Source: JANNMJ01 sp031397815 (GTDB taxonomy: Bacteria > Bacteroidota > Bacteroidia > Cytophagales > Hymenobacteraceae). From it: a stretch of 29,947 nucleotides of DNA. Positions 19,694-28,151 of this stretch are shown piece by piece (the first letter of the stretch is position 1; every line of letters starts with the position of its first letter). The stretch is from positions 1 through 29,947 of the forward strand of contig JANNMJ010000176.1 in the NCBI GenBank assembly GCA_031397815.1. Direction: 5' to 3'. The notes under the pieces were generated by a model, which did no database searches, had not been told where the DNA came from, and was given only the letters and a program-made list of their open reading frames with translations. The position numbers and the translations under genes are program-made.

Positions 19694-22477
19694 ATGCTGC
19701 CGCATTCCTATATTGCCAACGCCGACCCGGCTGCCCTCGAAGCACTTTATCAGAGCTGGCAACAAGACCCAGCCACCGTCGCGCCGGATTGGGCGCGTTT
19801 TTTTGAAGGGTTCGATTTGGCAGCGCGCTACGGCGAGCAGGGCGTGGCGCCTTCCACGGCCGGCGGCATTTCGGATAAGGAAGTGGCCGTGCGGAACCTG
19901 ATTTACGCTTGGCGCTCGCGCGGGCATTTACAGGCGCATACCAACCCCGTGCGGCCCCGGCGCGACCGCAACGCCCGCCTCGGTCTCGCCGACTTCGGCC
20001 TCTCCGACGCTGATCTCGACACGTCGTTCCGCGTGGGCGAAGAGCTGGGCCTCGGCACCGCCACGCTCCGGCAGATCGTCGACCGTTTGAAGCTGATTTA
20101 CGAAGGTCCCATCGGCTTCGAATACATCCACTGCCGCGAGCCGCGCGTGCAGGATTGGCTTCGTCAGCGGATTGAGGGCGAATTCCCGACGTATGCGCCC
20201 GATGCGGCCCACAAGCGGCGGATTCTGCAAAAGCTCAACGAAGCGGTCGTTTTCGAGAACTTCCTGCACACCAAGTTCCTCGGTCAAAAGCGCTTTTCCC
20301 TCGAAGGCGGCGAGACGACGATTGCCGCCCTTGACGCCATCATCGAGCACGCGGCCGAGCTGGGTGCGCGCGAAGTGATGATCGGAATGGCGCACCGGGG
20401 CCGCCTGAACGTGCTGACCAACATTCTGGGCAAAACCTACGAGCAGGTTTTCTCGGAATTTCAGGGGACGGCCACGCCCGATACCACGATGGGCGACGGC
20501 GACGTGAAGTACCATATGGGGTACTCGTCGGATGTGCAGACGCTCGGCGGGAAGACGGTGAATCTCAAGCTCGCGCCGAATCCATCGCATCTGGAAGCGG
20601 TGAATCCGGTGGTTGAAGGCTTCGTGCGCGCCAAAATCGAGCATCAGTACGGCGACGATGTTCACCAGATTGTCCCGATTCTGATTCACGGCGACGCCGC
20701 GCTCGCCGGGCAGGGTATCGTGTATGAGGTGACGCAGATGTCGCTGCTCGAAGGCTACCGGACGGGCGGCACGATTCACTTCGTCATCAACAACCAAGTC
20801 GGTTTCACCACCGATTTCGCCGACGCCCGCTCCTCGATTTACTGCACTGATGTGGCGAAAATCGTCGATGCGCCCGTCCTCCACGTCAACGGCGACGACC
20901 CCGAGGCCGTCGTGTTCGCGTCGCGCTTGGCCACGGCGTACCGGCAGGAGTTTCAGGCGGACATTTTCGTCGATATGGTCTGCTACCGCCGTCACGGCCA
21001 CAACGAAGCCGACGAGCCGAAATTCACGCAGCCCGACCTCTACAACCTCATCAGCGTGATGGCGAATCCGCGTGAGGTGTACGCCAAGCGCCTCATCGCG
21101 CGCGGCGACGTCGACGCCGCCGAAGCCGACCAGATTGAGCGCGAATTTCGCGACCTGCTGCAAGCGCGTCTCGATATGGCGAAACAGCAGCCGCTGCCGT
21201 ACACGTATCAGAAGCTCGAAAACGATTGGCGCGCGCTCCGCCGGGCTACTCCGGCCGATTTCGAATCGTCGCCGCCCACCGGCATCCCGGCGGCGCTGGT
21301 CGAGGAAGTCGGGCAGGCGCTCGTGACGCTGCCGGAAGGTTTTCAGCCCCTGAAACAGATTGAAAACCTTATCAAAGAGCGTCGGAAGATGTTCTTCGAG
21401 ACGAAGGTGCTCAACTGGGCCGCTGGGGAAGCGTTGGCGTATGGTTCGTTGCTGCGCGAAGGCCACATCGTGCGCGTCAGCGGTCAGGACTGCCAGCGCG
21501 GCACGTTCAGCCACCGCCACGCCGTGCTCCACGACGCGCAAACCAACAAAGCGTACACGAGCCTCAACCACATCAAAGAGGGCCATCAGGCGGAGCTTCA
21601 GATTTACAACTCGCTCCTGAGCGAGTATGCGGTGCTGGGCTTCGAGTTCGGCTACGCGATGGCGAACCCGACGGCCTTGGTAGTGTGGGAAGCCCAGTTC
21701 GGCGATTTCGCCAACGGCGCGCAAACGATGATCGACCAGTTCATCGCCGCTTCCGAAAGCAAGTGGCAGCGGATGAACGGCGTCACCCTCCTCCTGCCGC
21801 ACGGCTACGAAGGGCAAGGGCCGGAGCACTCCAACGCCCGTCCTGAGCGCTTTTTGCAGCTCGCGGCGGAGAACAATATGGTGGTCGCGAACTGCACGAC
21901 GCCCGCGAACTTCTTCCACTTGCTGCGCCGCCAAATGGCGTGGGAATTCCGGAAGCCGTGCATCGTGATGTCGCCGAAATCAGTGCTGCGCCACCCGCTG
22001 TGCGTTTCGCCAGTGGAAGAATTCACGGACGGCACGTTCCGCGAAGTCCTCGCCGATACGTGGGCCGACGCCAAGAAAGTGAAGCGCGTGCTGCTCTGCA
22101 CCGGCAAAATCTACTTCGACCTCTTGGACGAGCAGCGCAAGAACGAGCGGCACGACGTGGCCATCGTTCGCCTCGAACAGCTCCATCCGTTCCCGAAAAA
22201 GCAGCTCGAAGCCGCGTTGGCCGCTTACAAGAAGCCCGAGCTGGTGTGGGTGCAGGAAGAGCCGGAAAATATGGGCGCGTGGCAGTACCTCCTCCGCTTT
22301 ATGCGCCGCGAGCTAGGCGAGCCGATTGCCCGCAAGCCGTCCGCCTCGCCCGCCACGGGCTACAACAAGATTCACCAAAAGGAGCAAGCCGACCTAGTGG
22401 GCCGCGCTTTCCAAACGAGCACTCCGGAGACGGAGAATATCAAGCAAAGCGCTAAAGTGGCGGCGAAGGCTGACTAA
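19694..22477 (+). CDS. sucA: 2-oxoglutarate dehydrogenase E1 component
   Basis: Thiamine-diphosphate enzyme of the TCA cycle that decarboxylates 2-oxoglutarate and passes the succinyl group to the lipoyl arm of SucB. The 927 residues are the normal length. Order seen: the N-terminal E2-binding segment (SYIANADPAALEALYQSWQQ), RNLIYAWRSRGHLQAHTNP, GLGTATLRQIV, the active-site stretch IGMAHRGRLNVLTNILGK, KLAPNPSHLEAVNPVVEG, HGDAALAGQGIVYEVTQMS, the cofactor loop NNQVGFTTDF, CYRRHGHNEADEPKFTQP, and the C-terminal SGQDCQRGTFSHRHAV and LLPHGYEGQGPEHSNARPER. The start follows a TACTTTTG box by 50 bases. sucB follows after 131 bases on the same strand; the shared E3 subunit (lpd) is not in the window. 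Confidence 0.97.
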   Translation: MLPHSYIANADPAALEALYQSWQQDPATVAPDWARFFEGFDLAARYGEQGVAPSTAGGISDKEVAVRNLIYAWRSRGHLQAHTNPVRPRRDRNARLGLADFGLSDADLDTSFRVGEELGLGTATLRQIVDRLKLIYEGPIGFEYIHCREPRVQDWLRQRIEGEFPTYAPDAAHKRRILQKLNEAVVFENFLHTKFLGQKRFSLEGGETTIAALDAIIEHAAELGAREVMIGMAHRGRLNVLTNILGKTYEQVFSEFQGTATPDTTMGDGDVKYHMGYSSDVQTLGGKTVNLKLAPNPSHLEAVNPVVEGFVRAKIEHQYGDDVHQIVPILIHGDAALAGQGIVYEVTQMSLLEGYRTGGTIHFVINNQVGFTTDFADARSSIYCTDVAKIVDAPVLHVNGDDPEAVVFASRLATAYRQEFQADIFVDMVCYRRHGHNEADEPKFTQPDLYNLISVMANPREVYAKRLIARGDVDAAEADQIEREFRDLLQARLDMAKQQPLPYTYQKLENDWRALRRATPADFESSPPTGIPAALVEEVGQALVTLPEGFQPLKQIENLIKERRKMFFETKVLNWAAGEALAYGSLLREGHIVRVSGQDCQRGTFSHRHAVLHDAQTNKAYTSLNHIKEGHQAELQIYNSLLSEYAVLGFEFGYAMANPTALVVWEAQFGDFANGAQTMIDQFIAASESKWQRMNGVTLLLPHGYEGQGPEHSNARPERFLQLAAENNMVVANCTTPANFFHLLRRQMAWEFRKPCIVMSPKSVLRHPLCVSPVEEFTDGTFREVLADTWADAKKVKRVLLCTGKIYFDLLDEQRKNERHDVAIVRLEQLHPFPKKQLEAALAAYKKPELVWVQEEPENMGAWQYLLRFMRRELGEPIARKPSASPATGYNKIHQKEQADLVGRAFQTSTPETENIKQSAKVAAKAD

Positions 22478-22568
22478 AAACTCAACAGCATCCGCCCCGC
22501 GCCCGACGAGCCGGATTAGGCATTCGGCAACACGCGCCCCAGACCGGACGCCGTTAGGTTATCGGTCG

Positions 22569-22576
22569 CACCTTTG
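22569..22576 (+). promoter_or_regulatory. possible -7 box before sucB
   Basis: CACCTTTG lies 32 bases before the sucB ATG in the 131-base gap after sucA and resembles the TAnnTTTG box with its first base changed. No -33 element was identified, so sucB may have its own promoter as well as being read from sucA. Confidence 0.35.
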
Positions 22577-22608
22577 TCCATTCATTCCTCTGCCCTGAAC
22601 CGCAACCA

Positions 22609-24246
22609 ATGGCCCTCGAAGTAAAAATCCCCACCGTCGGCGAATCCATCACCGAAGTCACCATCGCCAAATGGCTCAAGAAAGATGGCGACACGGTGCA
22701 ACGCGACGAGCTAATCGCGGAGCTTGAATCCGATAAAGCCACTTTCGAGCTGCCCGCCGAAGGGGCTGGTATCCTGCGGCTGCGCGCCGCCGAAGGCGAT
22801 ACCATCGGCATCGGGACGGTGATTGCGGAAATCGAAGGCGCCGCCAATGGCGCGGCGGCGGCTCCGGCTGCTCCCGTGGCTCCGGCTCCAGAGGCGGCGG
22901 CTGCCCCGGCAGCACCAGCGGCTCCGGCACCAGCGGCTCCAGCGGCACCAGCCCCGGCAGCGCCCGCGCCAGCAGCACCGGCTGCGGCCTCCGCGCCGTA
23001 TGAGATGAAGGTCCCAACGGTAGGCGAGTCAATTACGGAAGTGACGGTTTCGAAATGGCTCAAAGCTGATGGCGCCGCTGTGGAGCGCGACGAAATCATC
23101 GCCGAGCTTGAATCCGATAAAGCCACTTTCGAGCTACCCGCCGAGGCTGCCGGGACGCTCCGGCACGCTGTCGCCGAAGGCACCACCGTGCCGATTGGCG
23201 GTTTGTTGGCGCGCATCGAGGGCGGAAGCAGTAATGCTAGCGGGGGTGCTGCGGCGACTCCGGATGCACCGGCTGCTGCTGCGGTGGCTGCACCTGCCGC
23301 TTCGGGCGCTGGCTCTTACGCGACGGGCACGCCGTCGCCGGCGGCCGGGAAAATTTTGGATGAGAAAGGCATTGCTGCGGGCGCCGTTGCCGGTACCGGT
23401 CGCGATGGCCGCATCACCAAGGAAGACGCGCTGAATGCGCAGCCCGCTGCGGCGGCTGCTCCGGCTCCCGCTGCTCCGGCAGCGCCACAAGCTCCGCCGG
23501 CGGCTCCGGCTGCTGCTCCGGCTGCACCGCGCACAGCCGCTGGTGCCCGCGCCGAACGTCGCGAAAAAATGACGTCGTTGCGCCGCACTGTGGCGCGGCG
23601 ACTGGTTGCTGTCAAGAACGAAACGGCGATGCTCACCACCTTCAACGAGGTGGATATGCAGCCGATTATGGACCTGCGCGCCAAGTACAAAGACAAGTTC
23701 AAGGAGAAGCACGGCGTGGGCCTCGGCTTTATGTCGTTCTTCACGAAAGCCGTGTGCGTGGCGCTGAAGGAATTCCCCGCCGTGAATGCGCAAATCGACG
23801 GGCAAGACATCATTTACCACGATTACTGCGACGTCAGCATCGCCGTTTCAGCCCCGAAAGGCTTGGTGGTGCCTGTGATTCGGAACGCGGAAACGATGTC
23901 TTTCGACGAAATCGAGAAGGAAGTGGTGCGCCTCGCGACCCGCGCCCGCGACTCGAAGCTCACCATCGAGGAGATGTCGGGCGGGACGTTCACCATCACC
24001 AACGGCGGCGTTTTTGGGTCAATGCTTTCGACTCCCATCATCAACGCGCCGCAATCGGCGATTTTGGGGATGCACAACATCGTGGAGCGCCCGATGGCGG
24101 TCAACGGTCAAGTGGTCATCCGGCCGATTATGTACGTCGCCCTCAGCTACGACCACCGCATTATCGACGGCCGCGAGTCGGTTTCGTTCCTGGTGCGCGT
24201 GAAGCAACTTCTGGAAGAGCCAACCCGGTTGTTGCTGGGCGTTTAG
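22609..24246 (+). CDS. sucB: 2-oxoglutarate dehydrogenase E2, dihydrolipoyl succinyltransferase
   Basis: Core of the 2-oxoglutarate dehydrogenase complex; transfers succinyl from its lipoyl arm to CoA. The 545 residues hold two lipoyl domains (about 1-77 and 131-205) with lipoylated lysines K43 and K171 in identical ESDKATFELPAE contexts. Ala/Pro-rich linkers follow each. The E3/E1-binding domain covers about 240-276 (SPAAGKILDEKGIAAGAVAG then TGRDGRITKEDAL). The catalytic domain begins near 315 and ends with SYDHRIIDGRESVSF, with catalytic H516 and D520. E. coli SucB has one lipoyl domain; a 32-base stretch around the lysine is identical in both copies, pointing to recent duplication or gene conversion. 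Adjacency to sucA decides for succinyl over acetyl transfer. A terminator follows. Confidence 0.95.
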   Translation: MALEVKIPTVGESITEVTIAKWLKKDGDTVQRDELIAELESDKATFELPAEGAGILRLRAAEGDTIGIGTVIAEIEGAANGAAAAPAAPVAPAPEAAAAPAAPAAPAPAAPAAPAPAAPAPAAPAAASAPYEMKVPTVGESITEVTVSKWLKADGAAVERDEIIAELESDKATFELPAEAAGTLRHAVAEGTTVPIGGLLARIEGGSSNASGGAAATPDAPAAAAVAAPAASGAGSYATGTPSPAAGKILDEKGIAAGAVAGTGRDGRITKEDALNAQPAAAAAPAPAAPAAPQAPPAAPAAAPAAPRTAAGARAERREKMTSLRRTVARRLVAVKNETAMLTTFNEVDMQPIMDLRAKYKDKFKEKHGVGLGFMSFFTKAVCVALKEFPAVNAQIDGQDIIYHDYCDVSIAVSAPKGLVVPVIRNAETMSFDEIEKEVVRLATRARDSKLTIEEMSGGTFTITNGGVFGSMLSTPIINAPQSAILGMHNIVERPMAVNGQVVIRPIMYVALSYDHRIIDGRESVSFLVRVKQLLEEPTRLLLGV

Positions 24247-24284
24247 GCCCGCTGCGGCTTGATGCTGCTCCCTCATCGGTTCAA

Positions 24285-24338
24285 CAAAAACACCCCCCGA
24301 CCAAAGGCGTTCAGCGCGTTGGCCGGGGGTGTTTTTTG
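24285..24338. terminator. bidirectional terminator between convergent genes
   Basis: AACACCCCC (24289-24297) pairs with GGGGGTGTT (24325-24333), with T-run TTTTTT on the plus side and AAAAA (T-run on the minus strand) on the other. It can end sucB and the membrane-protein gene that converges on it. Confidence 0.85.
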
Positions 24339-24355
24339 TTGGGATGATCAGGCGA

Positions 24356-25873
24356 TCAGTGCGTTTGGGGTCTGCGCGATGCCATTAACGCTTGGTAAGC
24401 TCGCTCGTCGGCCCAGTTCCAGCTTAGCCCGCTGCGGTTGGGATAATGCTGCAGGAATTGGTCGCGGTCGCTGGCGAGGCGGTCCTGTTGGTAAGCTTCG
24501 GTGAACGCTGCCGCGTGCGCCACCAGCTCGGGCAGCACGCGCGGGGGCATACTGAGCAGGAAGTCGCGGTCGAGGCTAGTGAGGAAGCGCGGTTGAAGGT
24601 TGTAGCGCGCAATCCAAAGCTCCCAATTGCCGAGCGCCAGCAGTAGCAGCACCGCATAAACCGCCCACGAATTGAGGCGCACCAAGCTAAAAGCCGACCG
24701 CCGCTGCCAGATTTTCAGCGCCACCGTCAGCAGTCCGAACGCCACCAGCATCAGAAAAAAACAGACCCCGATGCGCTTGTAAGCCAAGCCCATGCGGCTG
24801 ATGTAGTGGTAGTTCCGCAGCCCGACCGACGCCGCCAGCACCGCATTCTGGATAATCCAGACCGTGGTGAGCGGCCGGAGCCGATGAGCTGCCCGTGAGT
24901 AGAAATTCAGATTCCCCCGGAAAAAATACAGCACGAGCGCCATTGCCAGCAGAATACTCACCACTAGTGCCCACGTGCCTTCGTGGACGAACTGGGCGAG
25001 GTCGAAATCAAGCGCTGGGTTGAAGTGGAGCCAGATATTCTGCACATCGAGTACGTTCTCGACCAGCAACAGCCCGTTCACGAGCACCAGCGCCGCCAAC
25101 GCCGCCAGATATTCCTTCCGCAGCCCCACCGGACTCACTTCCCCGCGCTGGTAGCCAGCGGGCAGCGCCGGTAACTTAGCCCGCCGCAGCCGCTGCACGA
25201 ATTCACCTTTACCGGCTTCCCGCGCTATCCAGAACGTTACGGGTACGCGCAGCAACAGCCCTGCTGCCAGCGCCAAACCGAACAAAAAGAACGTGAGGCG
25301 CACGAACGACAGGTCGATGAACAGCCGGTTGAGCCAAGCGCCGACCCACCCGGCGATGCTTGAAGCGAGAGCGGCGTATTGCGGATTGGCCATTGCGAAA
25401 AGCAAGTGGAAAATCAGCATCGCCACCAGTGGCAAACCGAGCAGACGCCCGTAGTACCAGACCAGCCGCATCGGGCCGGTACGCGTAATTTGGGGCCCGC
25501 GCCACGAGCGGATCCACGCGCCGACGGCTAAAAACACATTGCTCAAACCCGTCAGCAGGGCGTGATGCACGAGGCGTAAAGTCGGCTGATTCACCAAACC
25601 GACGAGGAGCGCCAACGACGTCCAGACCGCCAGTTTCGCCACGCCGGAGCCGTACAGCACCACGCCACAAACCGCCAGCAGACCACCGACGGCCACAGCC
25701 CAAACTGCCCAGCTCTCGCGGGCCGTCGGCGTATCCCAAAGCATAAACGCCGCACAGCCGACGTACCAAATCAGTAGGTTCAAACCCTGAATCTGCCCCC
25801 AGAAGAGCAGGTGAAACGCAAGTCCAGCCACCAAAACAGCGGTTTTCTGGACAGTGGTGAAGGCAATAGTCAT
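24356..25873 (-). CDS. multi-pass membrane protein, DUF4153/DUF4173-like
   Basis: Polytopic inner-membrane protein of 505 residues from the ATG at 25873, with about ten or more membrane helices (for example KTAVLVAGLAFHLLFWGQIQ, LRLVWYYGRLLGLPLVAML, YLAALAALVLVNGLLLVENV, VVSILLAMALVLYFFRG). The pattern of an aromatic first helix followed by GLNLLIWYVG, and the later FVHEGTWALV and WIIQNAVLAASVGLRN segments, resemble the DUF4153/DUF4173 group, whose function is unknown. The frame continues upstream to 26137, with another ATG at 26056 that would add a membrane helix. I prefer 25873 because an operator identical in layout to that of the next gene upstream lies 23-37 bases before it. The C-terminal 100 residues are soluble. 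Confidence 0.75.
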   Translation of the reverse strand: MTIAFTTVQKTAVLVAGLAFHLLFWGQIQGLNLLIWYVGCAAFMLWDTPTARESWAVWAVAVGGLLAVCGVVLYGSGVAKLAVWTSLALLVGLVNQPTLRLVHHALLTGLSNVFLAVGAWIRSWRGPQITRTGPMRLVWYYGRLLGLPLVAMLIFHLLFAMANPQYAALASSIAGWVGAWLNRLFIDLSFVRLTFFLFGLALAAGLLLRVPVTFWIAREAGKGEFVQRLRRAKLPALPAGYQRGEVSPVGLRKEYLAALAALVLVNGLLLVENVLDVQNIWLHFNPALDFDLAQFVHEGTWALVVSILLAMALVLYFFRGNLNFYSRAAHRLRPLTTVWIIQNAVLAASVGLRNYHYISRMGLAYKRIGVCFFLMLVAFGLLTVALKIWQRRSAFSLVRLNSWAVYAVLLLLALGNWELWIARYNLQPRFLTSLDRDFLLSMPPRVLPELVAHAAAFTEAYQQDRLASDRDQFLQHYPNRSGLSWNWADERAYQALMASRRPQTH

Positions 25874-25895
25874 GGGAGAAAAGAGATTGAAAGTG

Positions 25896-25910
25896 CTTTG
25901 AGTTTCAAAG
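25896..25910 (-). promoter_or_regulatory. palindromic operator CTTTG-N5-CAAAG (site 1)
   Basis: CTTTGAGTTTCAAAG lies 23-37 bases before the start of the large membrane-protein gene. On the minus strand AAACTTTG, a degenerate -7 box, overlaps its left half. It shares the longer wording AGTGCTTTGA-TT-CAAAGT with site 2. Confidence 0.65.
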
Positions 25911-26067
25911 TTTGAGGACGAAAAAAAAGCCGTTTGCGGCCCGTCAGTAGAGTTAGCGAGCTGCGCCAGCTTCAACGCCACACGCACCAAGCCAACCGCC
26001 AAGGCGACCATCCCAACGGAAAAGGCGATAATCAGAAGAACAACGACGACCCACATGACGCTATTGT

Positions 26068-26853
26068 TCAGGAATTTACAGGAGACGACACCCGCCCAAA
26101 CCGCCCCAGCAAGCGCACTATTTGCACCGTCCCCCAAATCGCCATCACCAGCGCCAGCACCGGATAACTCAGCAGAAACGCGTCCCAGCCATACCGCGCA
26201 AACGTGGAGCGCTCATCAATGTCCGCCGACCCCGCCGACACGTACAGCACTTTGGTAGTGGCGCCGTGAGCGAACGTAGTCGGCACCCCCACAATTACCT
26301 GTAAATCAGGCAGCAAATCCAGATTCGTCCACGACCAGCCCACGCGGACGGGCGGCGAGTAACCGAATAGCCAATCGTCGTAGTGCGCCTGCGCCATCAG
26401 CGAGACGTACTCGTCCGGCGTTGAGATAGTGACTCGGACAGTATCGTAAAGGCCGCGATTTTTGGTTAGCGCCTCGCCCCAAACGTTCGCTAATGAGCCA
26501 CTTACGGCGGTTTCCCGCAGTGAAGGCGCCTTGCCGAGTTGCGCGATAGGGAGTTCGTGGGAGAATATATTACCGTCGAATTCGGTCTCACACTGTGCCA
26601 GCCATACCGGCAGGGCCAGCAGCGTCAGACGCATCAGACGGGCGCCGAAATGTGCCCCCGCCAATCGGCGAACCCCACGCCACTCGCCGTTGAGCATCGC
26701 GAGGAGAAGTAGCGGGCTTTGGCGGCCGAAGAAAACCAGTCCAATCAGTACCACCGAGGCTATCGGTGTCAGCCACCACGTACCGCCCGGCAGCCAGCCG
26801 CCAATCAGCAGGACCACGAGCGTAAAAGCGAGCATTTGCAAGGTAATTTTCAT
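26068..26853 (-). CDS. membrane protein of unknown function, 261 aa
   Basis: I do not recognise the family. From ATG 26853 (MKITLQMLAFTLVVLLIGGW) the chain has two N-terminal membrane helices (about 4-22 and 28-45, LTPIASVVLIGLVFFG), a third near 72-86 (LMRLTLLALPVWLAQ), a soluble extracytoplasmic domain of about 140 residues (NIFSHELPIAQ to STFARYGWD), and a C-terminal helix (LLSYPVLALVMAIWGTVQIV). The longer frame from 26943 is rejected because site 2 of the shared operator lies 20-34 bases before 26853. The gene sits between the regulator operon and the larger membrane protein, all on the minus strand, and is likely controlled by the same regulator. Confidence 0.75.
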   Translation of the reverse strand: MKITLQMLAFTLVVLLIGGWLPGGTWWLTPIASVVLIGLVFFGRQSPLLLLAMLNGEWRGVRRLAGAHFGARLMRLTLLALPVWLAQCETEFDGNIFSHELPIAQLGKAPSLRETAVSGSLANVWGEALTKNRGLYDTVRVTISTPDEYVSLMAQAHYDDWLFGYSPPVRVGWSWTNLDLLPDLQVIVGVPTTFAHGATTKVLYVSAGSADIDERSTFARYGWDAFLLSYPVLALVMAIWGTVQIVRLLGRFGRVSSPVNS

Positions 26854-26872
26854 CTGGAAGTTTTGCGAAGTG

Positions 26873-26887
26873 CTTTGAATTACAAAG
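26873..26887 (-). promoter_or_regulatory. palindromic operator CTTTG-N5-CAAAG (site 2)
   Basis: CTTTGAATTACAAAG lies 20-34 bases before the start at 26853. On the minus strand it reads ACACTTTGTAATTCAAAGCA, in which ACACTTTG can act as the -7 box. The flanking wording matches site 1. Confidence 0.65.
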
Positions 26888-26944
26888 TGTGAAGGCCGAA
26901 AAAAGCGCCAATTCAGGCGCATTAAGTGATTGATTGGGGTCAAA

Positions 26945-27241
26945 TCAGCCGCGCAGCAGCTTTTCCAGCGCCGTGAGGTGAGCTTGGAAGGCGGTGCGCC
27001 CGTCGTCGGTTACGGCGTAGGTGGTACTGGGCTTACGTCCGATGAATTGCTTGGTTACAGCCACATAGCCCGCTTTTTCGAGGGCCGCTACGTGCGACGC
27101 CAGATTACCGTCGGTCAGCGCCAGCGTCTCTTTCAGCTCGTTGAAGCTCGCCGATTCGGTCGCCAGCAGCACGGCCATCACGCCGAGCCGCACGCGGTGG
27201 TCGAACGCCTTGTTCAGCTCCTGAATCGGGTGCAGCTTCAC
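26945..27241 (-). CDS. winged-helix transcriptional regulator
   Basis: Small DNA-binding regulator of 98 residues, related to the MarR/ArsR-like winged-helix group (HTH_27 type). Helix-turn-helix and wing are seen as FDHRVRLGVMAVLLATESAS, the segment FNELKETLALTDGNLASHVA then ALEKAGYVAVTKQF, and the wing GRKPSTTYAVTDDGRTAF. The start is a GTG at 27241 that overlaps the TGA of the membrane gene upstream (GTGA), a sign of translational coupling. The product probably binds the CTTTG-N5-CAAAG palindromes found before its own operon and before the next two genes. No ligand-binding domain is present, so the signal is likely sensed through the coupled membrane protein or by the regulator itself. Confidence 0.88.
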   Translation of the reverse strand: MKLHPIQELNKAFDHRVRLGVMAVLLATESASFNELKETLALTDGNLASHVAALEKAGYVAVTKQFIGRKPSTTYAVTDDGRTAFQAHLTALEKLLRG

Positions 27242-27891
27242 GAGCGGGACGAGGGCGTACGTTCGTACCGGTTGAACATCAGCACGCCATAACCGATGTG
27301 CGCCAAGCCGAAGCCCGCCGCGAAGAAAGCCAATCCGTAACCCGGCGCGGCCAAGCTCGCCAAGCCCAGCCCGGCTTGCAGATACCCCAAGCCACGTATT
27401 TCGTTCAGCGTGTATTTGCTGGCACTCAGCAGCGCCAGCCCGTAGAACAGCAGCATCGCCGGTACCACCAGCACCAAGGCGCCGTGCCAATAGAGCGCGA
27501 GGCAAAACAGCCCGCCCGCTACCAGCGGCGCCGCCAAGCTCAGCGTCAAGCGTCTCGCCACTGAGCTCCAAAGCGTTTGGCCCATCCGCGCCGCCCGTCG
27601 GCGGGTGAAGATGAACGCTACCAGTAACGCCGCCGCTACCATCGCGCCAGCCAAACCCACCAAAAACGGCATCGCGGTGGCTTGCTCTTCCGGTGTACCG
27701 CCCGCCAAGCGCGCAAAGCCCCCGGCGCCGAAATGCTGTTCCAGCCACCAATGGCCTACGCCCACCCCTATCAGCGCCACAATTCCCGCGCCGATACCGG
27801 CCAAGCCGCTCAGGGATAGGAAGCGCGACGACCGCTCCATGATGGCGCGAATCTCGGTGAGCTGGGTGAGCGGATCCACTTCGGGCTGCAT
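27238..27891 (-). CDS. membrane protein coupled to the winged-helix regulator
   Basis: Inner-membrane protein of 217 residues with about six helices: LSLSGLAGIGAGIVALIGVG, FLVGLAGAMVAAALLVAFIF, LSLAAPLVAGGLFCLALYW, LVLVVPAMLLFYGLALLS and two near the C-terminus (YLQAGLGLASLAAPGYGLAF and FGLAHIGYGVLMF). The N-terminal LTEIRAIMERSSRFLSLSG is a recurring opening for proteins paired with this regulator type in Bacteroidota, as I recall. No catalytic motif is seen. The stop overlaps the GTG of the regulator by four bases. The promoter carries site 3 of the shared operator, so the pair is likely autoregulated. Function is unknown; a sensor or modulator of the regulator is a reasonable guess. Confidence 0.82.
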   Translation of the reverse strand: MQPEVDPLTQLTEIRAIMERSSRFLSLSGLAGIGAGIVALIGVGVGHWWLEQHFGAGGFARLAGGTPEEQATAMPFLVGLAGAMVAAALLVAFIFTRRRAARMGQTLWSSVARRLTLSLAAPLVAGGLFCLALYWHGALVLVVPAMLLFYGLALLSASKYTLNEIRGLGYLQAGLGLASLAAPGYGLAFFAAGFGLAHIGYGVLMFNRYERTPSSRS

Positions 27892-27903
27892 AGGATCAGA
27901 GAA

Positions 27904-27921
27904 CTTTGTGCGGCAAAGCTA
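27904..27921 (-). promoter_or_regulatory. promoter -7 box with overlapping operator (site 3)
   Basis: CTTTGTGCGGCAAAG (27904-27918) lies 13-27 bases before the start at 27891. On the minus strand TAGCTTTG (27914-27921), an exact -7 box, shares its CTTTG with one half of the palindrome. Binding of a repressor here would block the promoter of its own operon. Confidence 0.7.
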
Positions 27922-27978
27922 AGCGCGTCCGGCAGCTCTTTCGCTACCGAGCCGGAAAAAACTTTCGCCATTGCCTAC

Positions 27979-28009
27979 TTGGCCCGTTGGGGAACGAGAA
28001 TTACCTTTG
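27979..28009 (+). promoter_or_regulatory. promoter of the tRNA-Pro genes
   Basis: TTGG (27979-27982), a 19-base spacer, and TACCTTTG (28002-28009) form a textbook Bacteroidota promoter. It lies about 60 bases ahead of the first tRNA-Pro. Confidence 0.7.
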
Positions 28010-28073
28010 CGCCCCTGCCTCGGAAACGTCCGGAGCAATGCCGAGAAAAGCCAAGAATAAAAGACAATACCAT

Positions 28074-28147
28074 CGGGGTGTAGCGTAGCCTGGTATCGCG
28101 CCAGCATGGGGTGCTGGAGGTCGCAGGTTCAAATCCTGCCACTCCGA
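28074..28147 (+). tRNA. tRNA-Pro(GGG)
   Basis: A complete 74-base cloverleaf. The acceptor stem is CGGGGTG with CACTCCG (one G-T pair), with TA at 8-9, a D-arm, an anticodon stem CCAGC/GCTGG around ATGGGGT with anticodon GGG, and a T-arm GCAGG-TTCAAAT-CCTGC. The first base C and discriminator A are typical of bacterial tRNA-Pro. CCA is not encoded. A terminator follows at once. Confidence 0.95.
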
Positions 28148-28151
28148 CAAG

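Noticed and set aside
19928..21934. Open frame of 668 codons on the minus strand
   Set aside because: It lies wholly opposite sucA. It is rich in Arg, Val and His in a repetitive way expected of an antisense frame and shows no recognisable domain.
28039..28088. Tiny basic frame of 16 codons (MPRKAKNKRQYHRGVA) before tRNA-Pro
   Set aside because: It ends inside the tRNA and lies in the tRNA leader right after the promoter. A chance frame is the simplest explanation.
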